The position numbers and the translations under genes were made by a program. The notes beneath the pieces were generated by a model, which did not search any database, was not told the DNA's origin, and was given only the letters and a program-made list of their open reading frames with translations. Shown in pieces: positions 45,189 through 53,177 of a stretch of DNA of 64,000 nt (position 1 is its first letter; each line of letters begins with the position of its first letter). This DNA is from Sutcliffiella horikoshii (GTDB taxonomy: Bacteria; Bacillota; Bacilli; Bacillales; Bacillaceae_I): the NCBI RefSeq assembly GCF_021991925.1, contig NZ_RXZI01000007.1:159452-223451 (forward strand), written 5' to 3'.

Positions 45189-46507
45189 CTTCAGTAAAAG
45201 AGAAACAAGTCATACAAGAAGAATTCAAGAATCGCATGGATGAGGATGAATTGCTGAATTGCATGCGCTGTGGCTTCTGCCTCCCTTCCTGTCCGACCTA
45301 TGTAGAATCAGGCTTCAAGGAATCCCACTCCCCTCGTGGACGAATAGCGCTTATGAAAGCCGTAGTGGATGGGGTGATTGAGCCGGATGAAGATGTGGAG
45401 CGTACACTTGACCTTTGCCTGGGTTGCAGGGCTTGTGAACCTGTTTGTCCTTCTGGCGTGAAGTATGGTCATCTGCTGGAGGAGGCGCGCGACATCATCA
45501 ACCAGAATAAAAAGCATTCGCTACCTGTAAGGGTGCTGAGGAAAACGGCGTTTGATGGGCTATTCCCTCATCAAAATCGCATGCGGGTGTTGACCAATTT
45601 TCTTGGAATCTACCAACGCTCCGGACTACAAAGTGCCGTTCATCATACAGGACTGCTGAGGCTGTTACCGGAAAGCATGGCAAGCATGGAGCGTGTCTTG
45701 CCAAAGGTTCCTACTATGAAGGAAATGAAGAATCGTCCTTCCCATCTGCCAGCGATGGAAGTACAAAAAAAACGAGTGGCCTTCTTTTCCGGTTGCCTGA
45801 TGGATACGATGTTCCTGGAGACCAATAATGCCACAACGAAACTGTTACAGCATGCAGGCTGCGAAATCGTGATACCTGATACGCAAAATTGTTGTGGGGC
45901 CCTTCACGGACATAGCGGGGAAAAAGGGAGCGCCAAGGAGCTTGCCAAACGGAACATTGCTGCGTTCGAAGACTTGGAAGTCGACTACATCATCACCAAT
46001 GCAGGCGGGTGCGGAGCCTTCCTTGTCGACTATGACCATCTATTAAAAGATGATTTCGATTGGTATGAGAGGGCGGTTGCCTTTAAAGAGAAGATTAAAG
46101 ATATGTCCGCTATTTTGGTGGAATTGGAGTTTCATAAAAAAGACTTGCGAGTGCGTCCACAACGGGTCACCTACCAGGACTCCTGTCATCTCCGCAATGT
46201 ACAGGGCACCTTCCTTCAGCCACGTATCCTGCTGCAATCGGTAGAAGGCGCAGAATTCCACGAGATGAAAGACGGAGACCGTTGCTGTGGCTCTGCTGGC
46301 ATTTACAACATTGTGGAGTCCGAAATGTCGATGCAGATATTGGACCACAAAATGGAGAAAGTAGCCGAAAGTGAGGCGACGACCATCGTGACCGCGAACC
46401 CCGGATGTTTGCTGCAGATGAAGCTCGGAATTGAGCGTGAAGGTTTGACCGGAGTGATTCGGGCAGTCCATATTGCGGACTTTTTATTGGAAGGACTGGA
46501 GGAGTGA
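45185..46507 (+). CDS. glcF: glycolate oxidase iron-sulfur subunit
   Basis: Predicted 440-residue electron-transfer partner of GlcD. Two [4Fe-4S] ferredoxin motifs lie near the N-terminus (CMRCGFCLPSCPTY and CLGCRACEPVCPSGV), followed by two CCG domains (NCCGALHGHSG, RCCGSAGIYN). Length and order match bacterial GlcF. It closes the 2-hydroxyacid island and is followed by the 52-bp hairpin array. Confidence 0.92.
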   Translation: MTSVKEKQVIQEEFKNRMDEDELLNCMRCGFCLPSCPTYVESGFKESHSPRGRIALMKAVVDGVIEPDEDVERTLDLCLGCRACEPVCPSGVKYGHLLEEARDIINQNKKHSLPVRVLRKTAFDGLFPHQNRMRVLTNFLGIYQRSGLQSAVHHTGLLRLLPESMASMERVLPKVPTMKEMKNRPSHLPAMEVQKKRVAFFSGCLMDTMFLETNNATTKLLQHAGCEIVIPDTQNCCGALHGHSGEKGSAKELAKRNIAAFEDLEVDYIITNAGGCGAFLVDYDHLLKDDFDWYERAVAFKEKIKDMSAILVELEFHKKDLRVRPQRVTYQDSCHLRNVQGTFLQPRILLQSVEGAEFHEMKDGDRCCGSAGIYNIVESEMSMQILDHKMEKVAESEATTIVTANPGCLLQMKLGIEREGLTGVIRAVHIADFLLEGLEE

Positions 46508-46598
46508 CGGGGGTACTTGCTTAATAGAATGGAAGGGTAGGGGCTGGACGATAGAGTAGTACTTTAGATGGGTGATGGTGGGATTTAGTATGGGTGAT

Positions 46599-46997
46599 GA
46601 CAATCTCGTTTGTTTTTTCCGTTTAAGATTGTCATTATGCACCCTATGATGACAATCTCATCTGCTTTTTTTGCTCGAGATTGTCATGATACACCTTATG
46701 ATGACAATCTCGTTTGCTTTTTCCGTTTGAGATTGTCATGATGCACCCTATGATGACAATCTCATCTGCTTTTTTTGCTCGAGATTGTCATGATGCACCC
46801 TATCATGACAATCTCGTTTGCTTTTTCTGCTCGAGATTGTCTTTATGCACCTTATCATGACAATCTCATCTGCTTTTTCCGTTTGAGATTGTCTTTACCC
46901 ACCCTATCATGACAATCTCATCTGCTTTTTCTGCTCGAGATTGTCTTTACCCACCCTATGATGACAATCTCATCTGACTTTTCCGCTCAAGATTGTC
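46599..46997. repeat. 52-bp tandem hairpin array, 8 units
   Basis: Eight 35-bp inverted repeats start at 46599, 46651, 46703, 46755, 46807, 46859, 46911 and 46963, exactly 52 bases apart. Each has arms GACAATCTC / GAGATTGTC (a few with one change) around a 17-base T-rich loop, then a 17-base linker like ATGATGCACCCTATGAT. Two loop types (GTTTG...CCGTTT and ATCTG...GCTC) occur, alternating in the first units; units 2 and 4 are identical. The array lies between convergent glcF and the kinase gene. It is not CRISPR, because linkers are conserved and arms are palindromic along their length. Confidence 0.9.
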
Positions 46998-47041
46998 TTT
47001 ACGGATCTCACGCCACACACCCAATATTCTCCACCTCATAC

Positions 47042-47085
47042 AAAAAGACAGCAACGGCTTATGCTACCATTGCTGTCTTTTCTTT
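47042..47085. terminator. bidirectional terminator of the kinase gene
   Basis: Arms AAAAAGACAGCA / TGCTGTCTTTT around a 16-base loop, T-rich on both strands, just past the kinase stop. Confidence 0.8.
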
Positions 47086-47090
47086 ATCTA

Positions 47091-48065
47091 CTAAACTGAA
47101 AAAAACCCCTCAAATCTAGTAATAAAAGCAGCAGAAGCCTTATCGCCACTCTCCCGCAAAGCCGCATACACCGTCCCTACAATTGGAGGAAATGCTGCCC
47201 GCTTAAACAAATAAGGTAATCCTGCACGCCGAGCCTCGCTATGTAGATAATCCATCATTGCTTCTGCATGCTGGCCGATCCCACCAGTCAAAATGATCGG
47301 TACAGTATTTTGATCCACATCATCCTTCATCAACTTTTCATATAACACTTGGATATCCTTCAACATCGCCCGTGCCGCACCTTCTATGAACGACGTACAT
47401 AAATCATCCCCCTGATTGGACCAGACAACGGCAATTCGAGCCAAAGATGCAATCCTGTCCCGAGTTTTCCCTAGTTCATACACAAGTGGCACGAGTTCGG
47501 ACATTTCCTTCACCTGAAAATGCTCCAATACTTCCTCCGTCATCCTGCAAGGTTCTTGGCCACCGGCGTCGTATTTCTCAAACACGTGCTCCAGTATGTT
47601 TTTTCCGATTGTAAATCCACTATACCCATCATTGATCAAATAACCCCATCCGCCCACTCTTCCACGCTCCAGCTTTTCATTCACGCCGAACGCGATGGAA
47701 CCAGTGCCGCTGATGCAGACGATTCCAGGCTCCCCCTTCGTTTCGGAATAGAGAGCGGTAATGGCATCGTTATCAACGGTAATGCTCGGTTTATCTCCTA
47801 GCAAGCTCACCAGTAGCTCTTTAAACCATTCCTTCTTTCCACCGCTTTCCGCTCCGGAAATCCCCGCAAAAACCAAATCCTCACCCGAAAGCTCCTTCCC
47901 TTGAAGCAATTGAGAAAAGAGATCCTTCAGTTGAGACAAAATACTTTCTTCGTTAGAACTGTTCGGGTTGGTCGGACCGACCGTAGCCATTTTCAATACG
48001 GTTCCTTGCGCGTCCACCACAACCCCTGTCGTCTTTGTGCCTCCACCATCAATGCCAATAATCAT
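47091..48065 (-). CDS. BadF/BcrA-type N-acetylglucosamine kinase
   Basis: Predicted 324-residue sugar kinase of the ASKHA fold related to MurK and GlcNAc kinases. It has the N-terminal phosphate loop GIDGGGTKTTGVVVD, GISGAESGG, the GTGSIAFGVN adenosine motif, GGWGYLINDGYSG, and ILTGGIGQ near the C-terminus. It probably phosphorylates amino sugars recovered from cell wall or chitin. The ribosome site is AAGGGG. Single gene; the exact sugar is unknown. Confidence 0.82.
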   Translation of the reverse strand: MIIGIDGGGTKTTGVVVDAQGTVLKMATVGPTNPNSSNEESILSQLKDLFSQLLQGKELSGEDLVFAGISGAESGGKKEWFKELLVSLLGDKPSITVDNDAITALYSETKGEPGIVCISGTGSIAFGVNEKLERGRVGGWGYLINDGYSGFTIGKNILEHVFEKYDAGGQEPCRMTEEVLEHFQVKEMSELVPLVYELGKTRDRIASLARIAVVWSNQGDDLCTSFIEGAARAMLKDIQVLYEKLMKDDVDQNTVPIILTGGIGQHAEAMMDYLHSEARRAGLPYLFKRAAFPPIVGTVYAALRESGDKASAAFITRFEGFFSV

Positions 48066-48150
48066 ATGCTAGTCCCCTTGTTGTTTTTTACATTTGCCTA
48101 CCTAACTCATTCTATATATCTTTAAAGAATCCTTTTTCCCTACCACTTAT

Positions 48151-48597
48151 CTATCCATATTTCTTCTGATGCACCTTCTTTTTTTCCAAGTACTCCTCAT
48201 CTGTTCTTACCTTCTTCCACAGTGTTTCGAAGATCGCTGCCGATTCCGCCTTTTCCTGATCGATTTGGCGTTCCTTTACATTCCCATCTTCATCATACTT
48301 TCTCCCGCCTTTATAGTTCGTATAGCGGCGGGCCCTTGTGTAACCCATTTGAAGGAATTTCCTAGCCATGTCCATTCCCACAAAATCATCCTGTTTTTTG
48401 TATTCAAGATACATTTCATATATTTTTTCCGATGACTCCCTCGCTATCTCGGGTGTCTTGAATCGCCAATGTGGCAGAATCTCCCCTTTGTAGGGCTCCA
48501 CCAAGAGCACACCTTGTTCCCCTCTCCCCACACGGTACAGTTCCGGTTTCTCACGAAAATCTATCTTTTCAAAATCCAGCGAATAATCAAATCCCAT
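48151..48597 (-). CDS. DUF4385 family protein
   Basis: Predicted 148-residue soluble protein rich in charged and aromatic residues (DYSLDFEKIDFREKPELYRVGRGEQGVLLVEP... and FLQMGYTRARRYTNYKGGRKY), matching the DUF4385 family of unknown function. AGGAGG precedes the ATG. No metal or nucleotide motif is evident. Lies upstream of nothing on its strand except the kinase gene 86 bases away. Confidence 0.75.
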   Translation of the reverse strand: MGFDYSLDFEKIDFREKPELYRVGRGEQGVLLVEPYKGEILPHWRFKTPEIARESSEKIYEMYLEYKKQDDFVGMDMARKFLQMGYTRARRYTNYKGGRKYDEDGNVKERQIDQEKAESAAIFETLWKKVRTDEEYLEKKKVHQKKYG

Positions 48598-48641
48598 ATG
48601 CTCTCCTCCTTTTTCTAAAAATGTACCCTAAATAACAAAAT

Positions 48642-48682
48642 AAAAAGCAGTGATATGTGCTATTGCACCTACCTACTGCTTT
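48642..48682 (-). terminator. terminator overlapping the mapB stop
   Basis: Arms AAAAGCAGT / ACTGCTTT flank a 23-base loop. The minus-strand T-run follows the stem. Confidence 0.45.
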
Positions 48683-49419
48683 GTCAAAATAACCGGACCA
48701 TTCTTTGTTATTGCAATTGTATGCTCATATTGTGCCGAAAGCTTCCCGTCCACTGTCCTTGCCGTCCAGCCGTTATCATCCATTTTACTGTGCCACGTAC
48801 CTTCATTTACCATCGGTTCAATGGTGATGACCATCCCTTCCTTCAGGCGCAAGCCCCTCCCTGGTGAACCGAAATGCAATACTTGCGGGTCCTCATGGAT
48901 GGTCCTGCCGATCCCATGACCAGTGAAATCACGGACAACCGAATAGCCCTCCCCCTCCACATAAGTCTGGATGGCATGACCGATATCTCCAAGCCTATTT
49001 TCCACTACCGCCTGCTCAATTCCTATACATAAAGCTTTTTTGCTAACATCCATCAGCTTCCTTGCCGACTCGCTCACTTCTCCCACCGCATAAGTCCAGG
49101 CTGAGTCAGCCAGCGCTCCATTTAAATTGACCACCATATCAATCGTCACAATATCCCCTTTTTTTAATGGAGACTTTCTCGGAAAGCCATGACAGATTTC
49201 ATCGTTGATGGAAGCACATGTTACATATTGATAGCCGTTGTAGCCAAACTGTTCCGACTTCGCTCCATTCTTTTTTAAAAAAGTATCCACATAACGGTCG
49301 ATTTCCATTGTTGTGATTCCCGGCTTAATTAACTGCGCTAGTCGTCTATGGCAGGCAGCCAGGAGTTTCCCTGCCTCCGCCATCCTCTGTATTTCTCTCT
49401 CTGATTTTAAAATAATCAT
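48673..49419 (-). CDS. mapB: type I methionine aminopeptidase
   Basis: Predicted 248-residue metalloenzyme that removes N-terminal methionine from nascent proteins. Metal ligands of the pita-bread fold are present in DIVTIDMVVNLNGALADSAWT, DFTGHGIGRTIHEDPQV, MVITIEPMV and YEHTIAITKNGPVI, plus the conserved CASINDEICHGFP. The length and single-gene location match B. subtilis MapB (YflG), a second methionine aminopeptidase beside the essential Map. GGAGG precedes the ATG. Confidence 0.93.
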   Translation of the reverse strand: MIILKSEREIQRMAEAGKLLAACHRRLAQLIKPGITTMEIDRYVDTFLKKNGAKSEQFGYNGYQYVTCASINDEICHGFPRKSPLKKGDIVTIDMVVNLNGALADSAWTYAVGEVSESARKLMDVSKKALCIGIEQAVVENRLGDIGHAIQTYVEGEGYSVVRDFTGHGIGRTIHEDPQVLHFGSPGRGLRLKEGMVITIEPMVNEGTWHSKMDDNGWTARTVDGKLSAQYEHTIAITKNGPVILTKQ

Positions 49420-49506
49420 ATAAACCTCCTCCTAAATGAGGAATATTTTTTCTTACTACCTACTTCCATACTATATTCAAGATTATCCGAAAGGTCTCTT
49501 AAACAT

Positions 49507-49541
49507 GAAAGGCCACCCCTCACTCGGGATGGCCTTTTAGG
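49507..49541. terminator. terminator of the osmC-like gene
   Basis: Arms AAAGGCCA / TGGCCTTTT around a 14-base loop, directly past the stop. Confidence 0.7.
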
Positions 49542-49545
49542 TTGA

Positions 49546-49929
49546 TTAGTTACTCAATTCAAACGTCTCTTCAATCTCTATACTACCCTTTACAGATTGG
49601 ACCATCGGACAGTTTTTGCTAGCAAGCTCAATAGCGGACTCAATCTTGCTTTCCGCCAGATCCTTTCCTTTGATGGTGTAATGGATATGTATTTTTTCAA
49701 TACGGTTGGCTTCTTTTTCATTACGGGTGACATCCGCTTTAATCGCGATGTCTTCAATTTCCATGCGTTTTTTCTTGAGGATGCTTTTCAAAACTCCCCC
49801 GCTGCAGACTGCGATGGAAGACACCATCAGCTGATATGGGCGGAAACCGTATTGCTCGTCCCCTGCAACATGCAGCTCCCCGTACTCAAGATTGGTTGTG
49901 AATCCTACTTCTTTCATTTTAAATTCCAT
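49546..49929 (-). CDS. OsmC family protein
   Basis: Predicted 127-residue OsmC/Ohr-fold protein. The conserved first cysteine region (LMVSSIAVCSGGVLKSIL) and the second cysteine (ASKNCPMVQSVKG) are both present, as expected for a thiol-dependent hydroperoxide reductase or a related redox protein. It begins MEFKMKEVGFTTNLEYGE. AAGGAG lies 11 bases before the ATG. No neighbour on its strand suggests a partner. Confidence 0.85.
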   Translation of the reverse strand: MEFKMKEVGFTTNLEYGELHVAGDEQYGFRPYQLMVSSIAVCSGGVLKSILKKKRMEIEDIAIKADVTRNEKEANRIEKIHIHYTIKGKDLAESKIESAIELASKNCPMVQSVKGSIEIEETFELSN

Positions 49930-50079
49930 GTGATCCCCATCTCCTTTTTATCTTTAGAATAGCAAATCTCGAAATAGTCCTGCCAGTTTTTTGTTTGCTA
50001 CGTATTATCCATTCCAAAATAGTCCTGAATTATGTAGAATGAAGGATGGTTAAAATATTAATTTTAGAGGTTGTATCTT

Positions 50080-51243
50080 ATGAATCGTTTCCGGTTTTGG
50101 ATCCTCGTATCCATTGTAGCAGTTTCCGGCTTCAGCCAAGGAATGCTGCTTCCTTTAATTGCTGTCATTTTTGAAAATAGTGGCATATCCTCCACATTAA
50201 ATGGGTTAAATGCTACTGCCTTATATATCGGAATATTACTTGCATCCCCATTTATGGAACAGCCGTTGCGAAAGTATGGCTATAGACCTGTCATATTAGT
50301 GGGTGGTTTCCTAGTTGTCGTTTCCCTGGCACTGTTCCCTGTGTGGCAGAGCTTCTGGTTTTGGTTTGTTCTCCGCTTATTGATCGGCATCGGAGATCAT
50401 GCCTTACACTTTGCCACCCAAACGTGGATCACATCGTTTTCGCCCGAAAATGTGCGTGGAAGAAATATCTCGCTTTATGGCGTGTTCTTCGGAATCGGCT
50501 TTGCCACTGGTCCGTTGATGACACCGCTTGTGGAGATCAATCAAGCGCTGCCATTCATCGTATCTTCCCTCCTTTGTTTGGTTGGCTGGGTGTTCCTGTT
50601 TTTCCTGAAAAATGAACGCCCGGAGCAAGAAATAGGCGTGAATTCCTTTTTCGAAACCATCAAACGTTTCCGAAAAGCTTGGAAGTACGGCTGGATCGCC
50701 TTTCTGCCTCCACTTGGATACGGATTTTTGGAAGCATCCTTGAATGGAAGCTTCCCGATCTATGCATTGCGTAACGGAATCGAGGTAGGGAGTGTTTCCA
50801 TCTTACTTGCTTCCTTTGCTATCGGAGGGATCGTGTTTCAGCTTCCGCTCGGGATATTAAGTGATAAGTTTGGACGGCGGAATATCCTGCTCGTCATTTT
50901 GTCCCTTGGCTGCTTAAGTTTCGTGACGGCAAGCTTTTTAGAGGGGAATTTCATTGCGTTGGCGGTATGCATCTTCATCGCAGGAATGCTTGTAGGCTCC
51001 ACCTTCTCGCTCGGTATCAGTTACATGACAGATCTTATGCCAAAGAATCTGCTTCCGACAGGAAACCTTATGTGCGGCATCGCCTTCAGCATCGGGAGTT
51101 TAGGCGGACCATTCTTTGGCGGGTTGTTCATTCAATTCTTTTCCGATATCAGCTTCTTTCACATCATCAGCTTTCTGTTGTTCGTGATCTTCTTGTTGAC
51201 CTATTCATTTGGGGAGCGCGGGTTGATTGCAGTGAAGGGGTAA
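50080..51243 (+). CDS. YfkF-like MFS transporter
   Basis: Predicted 387-residue major facilitator with 12 helices and no obvious substrate motif. Landmarks are RLLIGIGDHALHFATQTWI after helix 4, the loop SPENVRGRNISLYG, and the motif-A repeat LGILSDKFGRRNILL. The layout resembles YfkF of B. subtilis, annotated as a putative efflux protein. The ATG at 50080 is chosen because AGAGG lies eight bases ahead. A strong terminator follows. Confidence 0.82.
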   Translation: MNRFRFWILVSIVAVSGFSQGMLLPLIAVIFENSGISSTLNGLNATALYIGILLASPFMEQPLRKYGYRPVILVGGFLVVVSLALFPVWQSFWFWFVLRLLIGIGDHALHFATQTWITSFSPENVRGRNISLYGVFFGIGFATGPLMTPLVEINQALPFIVSSLLCLVGWVFLFFLKNERPEQEIGVNSFFETIKRFRKAWKYGWIAFLPPLGYGFLEASLNGSFPIYALRNGIEVGSVSILLASFAIGGIVFQLPLGILSDKFGRRNILLVILSLGCLSFVTASFLEGNFIALAVCIFIAGMLVGSTFSLGISYMTDLMPKNLLPTGNLMCGIAFSIGSLGGPFFGGLFIQFFSDISFFHIISFLLFVIFLLTYSFGERGLIAVKG

Positions 51244-51249
51244 AAGACT

Positions 51250-51298
51250 AAAAAAGGTTCATCACCCAGCATACAATGCCAAGGGATGAACCTTTTTT
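51250..51298 (+). terminator. terminator after the MFS gene
   Basis: Arms of 13-14 bp (AAAAAAGGTTCATC / GATGAACCTTTTTT) with T-run on both strands; it also serves the small minus-strand gene that ends at 51306. Confidence 0.8.
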
Positions 51299-51305
51299 GT
51301 ATCAT

Positions 51306-51446
51306 TTACTTGGAAGGGACAAATGCCCGTCTATCCGCATATGTCTTACAAAGAGAGCAACAGTGGACCTTCTTCCTTTTCTCTATATAAGTGAAATAAG
51401 TCCTTACTTTCTTTTTACAAAAATAGCACGTTTTCTTAAAAAACAA
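51306..51446 (-). CDS. 46-residue four-cysteine zinc-ribbon-like protein
   Basis: A small gene in the gap after the MFS transporter. The TTG start at 51446 follows AGGGG by about six bases. The 46-residue product begins MFFKKTCYFCKKKVRTY and contains CYFC near residues 7-10 and CSLC near residues 29-32, about 19 residues apart, the pattern of a treble-clef or ribbon zinc knuckle. The rest is basic. I do not recognise the family. The reading frame is closed by a terminator 8 bases on, which supports a real gene. Confidence 0.5.
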   Translation of the reverse strand: MFFKKTCYFCKKKVRTYFTYIEKRKKVHCCSLCKTYADRRAFVPSK

Positions 51447-51767
51447 TCTTTTCCCCTCATTTCATGTACCTTAGACACTTCTCGCCTATACCCTACAAAT
51501 AAAACCATATATATACAATTATACCACTTCCAAAAAACTTTGAAATACATTTTGTGACAATAGACCCATATAATCCCCAAACTTCTCCTCCACTCAACAA
51601 CAAAAACCTTCATTGCATCAATTCGTTACTGTGTTAAAAGGGGTCTGACCCCTTTTTAGCCCTTTTATAAAAAAACTTTCAAAAAGTTGTTCCATTTCTA
51701 AATATTCTGTTATATAATAATATTAATTCGAAACACACTGTACTAATACAAAGGAGGAGAAAGGAAC

Positions 51768-51917
51768 ATGAGCAGACAGGAACGTAAAAACATGATTAAT
51801 TTTATCGAAGTGATGAAGAAAGCGGATCGTGAGTCATTGGCCTTTATGACGGATGCGGACATCGAGCACTTATACAATAATGTGTACGAACAAATGATGA
51901 TTCATCAAAGCTTATAA
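51768..51917 (+). CDS. BH0509-family small protein
   Basis: Predicted 49-residue protein beginning MSRQERKNMINFIEVMKKAD and ending with DIEHLYNNVYEQMMIHQSL, matching the small BH0509 family of Bacillaceae. GGAGGAGA is well placed before the ATG. Function unknown. A strong terminator shared with the EamA gene follows. The preceding 300 bases (from 51447) contain no other gene I can support. Confidence 0.7.
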   Translation: MSRQERKNMINFIEVMKKADRESLAFMTDADIEHLYNNVYEQMMIHQSL

Positions 51918-51937
51918 GACTGGTCTAAACACATAAT

Positions 51938-51984
51938 AAAAAAACTGCAATCCCCCACGTTAAGCGGAGGATTGCAGTTTTTCT
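51938..51984. terminator. bidirectional terminator, BH0509/EamA genes
   Basis: Arms AAAAAACTGCAATCC / GGATTGCAGTTTTT with A-run and T-run. The minus-strand EamA gene stops inside it. Confidence 0.8.
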
Positions 51985-52916
51985 TTTTGCCCTTTAATGG
52001 ACTTTTGTCTGTTAACTATGATTATTCCTAACACCACCAACATCAGTCCGATCAGGATCGTATAATGCATCACTTCATCCAGGAATACCACTGATAGCAT
52101 AACACCGAATACAGGGACTAAGAACAAATACATGGAGACCTTCCCGACCTTGTTGTACTTCATCACATTGTTCCATAACACAAAGCCCGCTGCTGACAAA
52201 AATGCAAGATAGATCACAAGTCCAATGGTATACAAATTAAATGCAAATGGGAAGAACCCTGCACTTATACCTCCGACAACAATTAACCCAACTGAACCAA
52301 AAAGCATCTGGTATGCGGTTAAATAAGAAATATCCATCGTCGCTGCCCGTTCCCGTGCCATGATGTTCCCATAAGCGGAAGCCATCATCGCAAGCAACAA
52401 CAACAGTTCTCCAATCCCAAACTGGAAATCAGCTCCCGCTTTTTGCAGATTTACCACTAACACTCCAGCAAACCCCAGGGCGATGCCAAGCCATTTACGG
52501 ATCGACAACGAGTCATCTGCATATAAAAAATGTGCAAAGAGAATCTGGAAAAACGAAGCTGTTCCCGCGATTACCGCTCCCTGCATACCAGTGGAATAAC
52601 TCAAACCGAAATAGAATAATAAGTACTGTAAAAATGTCTGCATAAACCCAAGCTGCACCAAAGGGATGATGGTCTGCCGCCTTAGTTTTAACGATTGCCT
52701 AAACAGGGTAAAAAATACAAAGATCATCAATCCTGCAAGCAGGAATCGATAACCTGCAAACAGAAGTTGTTTATCATATTCGTTTGCACCTATATCTAAA
52801 GCAGTATAGCTCAGCTTAATAGCTGGAAATGCACTTCCCCAAAGAAAAGTAGCCAACATCGCCGCAGCAATGATGCCAAGCTTACTTGTAAAAAATCTTT
52901 CAGCCGTCATGGCCAC
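51960..52916 (-). CDS. EamA/DMT-superfamily transporter
   Basis: Predicted 318-residue membrane protein with ten helices in two EamA repeats of five (first starting FLWGSAFPAIKLSY, second around GELLLLLAMMASAYGNIMAR). Drug/metabolite transporters of this type usually export amino acids or metabolites; no substrate is predictable. AAGGTGAG lies before the ATG. It is divergent from the metal-pump gene. Confidence 0.85.
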   Translation of the reverse strand: MAMTAERFFTSKLGIIAAAMLATFLWGSAFPAIKLSYTALDIGANEYDKQLLFAGYRFLLAGLMIFVFFTLFRQSLKLRRQTIIPLVQLGFMQTFLQYLLFYFGLSYSTGMQGAVIAGTASFFQILFAHFLYADDSLSIRKWLGIALGFAGVLVVNLQKAGADFQFGIGELLLLLAMMASAYGNIMARERAATMDISYLTAYQMLFGSVGLIVVGGISAGFFPFAFNLYTIGLVIYLAFLSAAGFVLWNNVMKYNKVGKVSMYLFLVPVFGVMLSVVFLDEVMHYTILIGLMLVVLGIIIVNRQKSIKGQKEKLQSSA

Positions 52917-53030
52917 TCACCTTCTCTCCAAGCTACATTATACACAGAATATCCACTACCTACATACTGTATAGTCTTGGAAAAGAAATAATAGTGGATA
53001 TCTTCAAGCATATAATCTATAATAAAAATT

Positions 53031-53045
53031 AGATAATAATTAATA
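53031..53045 (+). promoter_or_regulatory. putative Fur/PerR box before the P1B-4 ATPase
   Basis: AGATAATAATTAATA matches 11 of 14 fixed positions of the Fur 7-1-7 box (TGATAATnATTATCA) and 10 of 14 of the PerR box. The region is AT-rich, so chance matches are possible. The B. subtilis homologue pfeT is controlled by PerR and Fur. Confidence 0.4.
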
Positions 53046-53177
53046 TAATTTATTGATAACTACTCTCAATAACGCAACATCCTCATAAAGTATTGCTGCT
53101 ATCGTATTGATGGCAGCTTTCGTCATTTAATAAGGGTACTGATGTTGATTATTTTTCTCAATTAGGAGGTTGGAAAT

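Noticed and set aside
46599..46997. CRISPR array
   Set aside because: Repeat plus linker size (35 + 17) looked CRISPR-like, but the linkers are nearly identical, the 35-mers are full palindromes with variable loops, and no cas genes are present.
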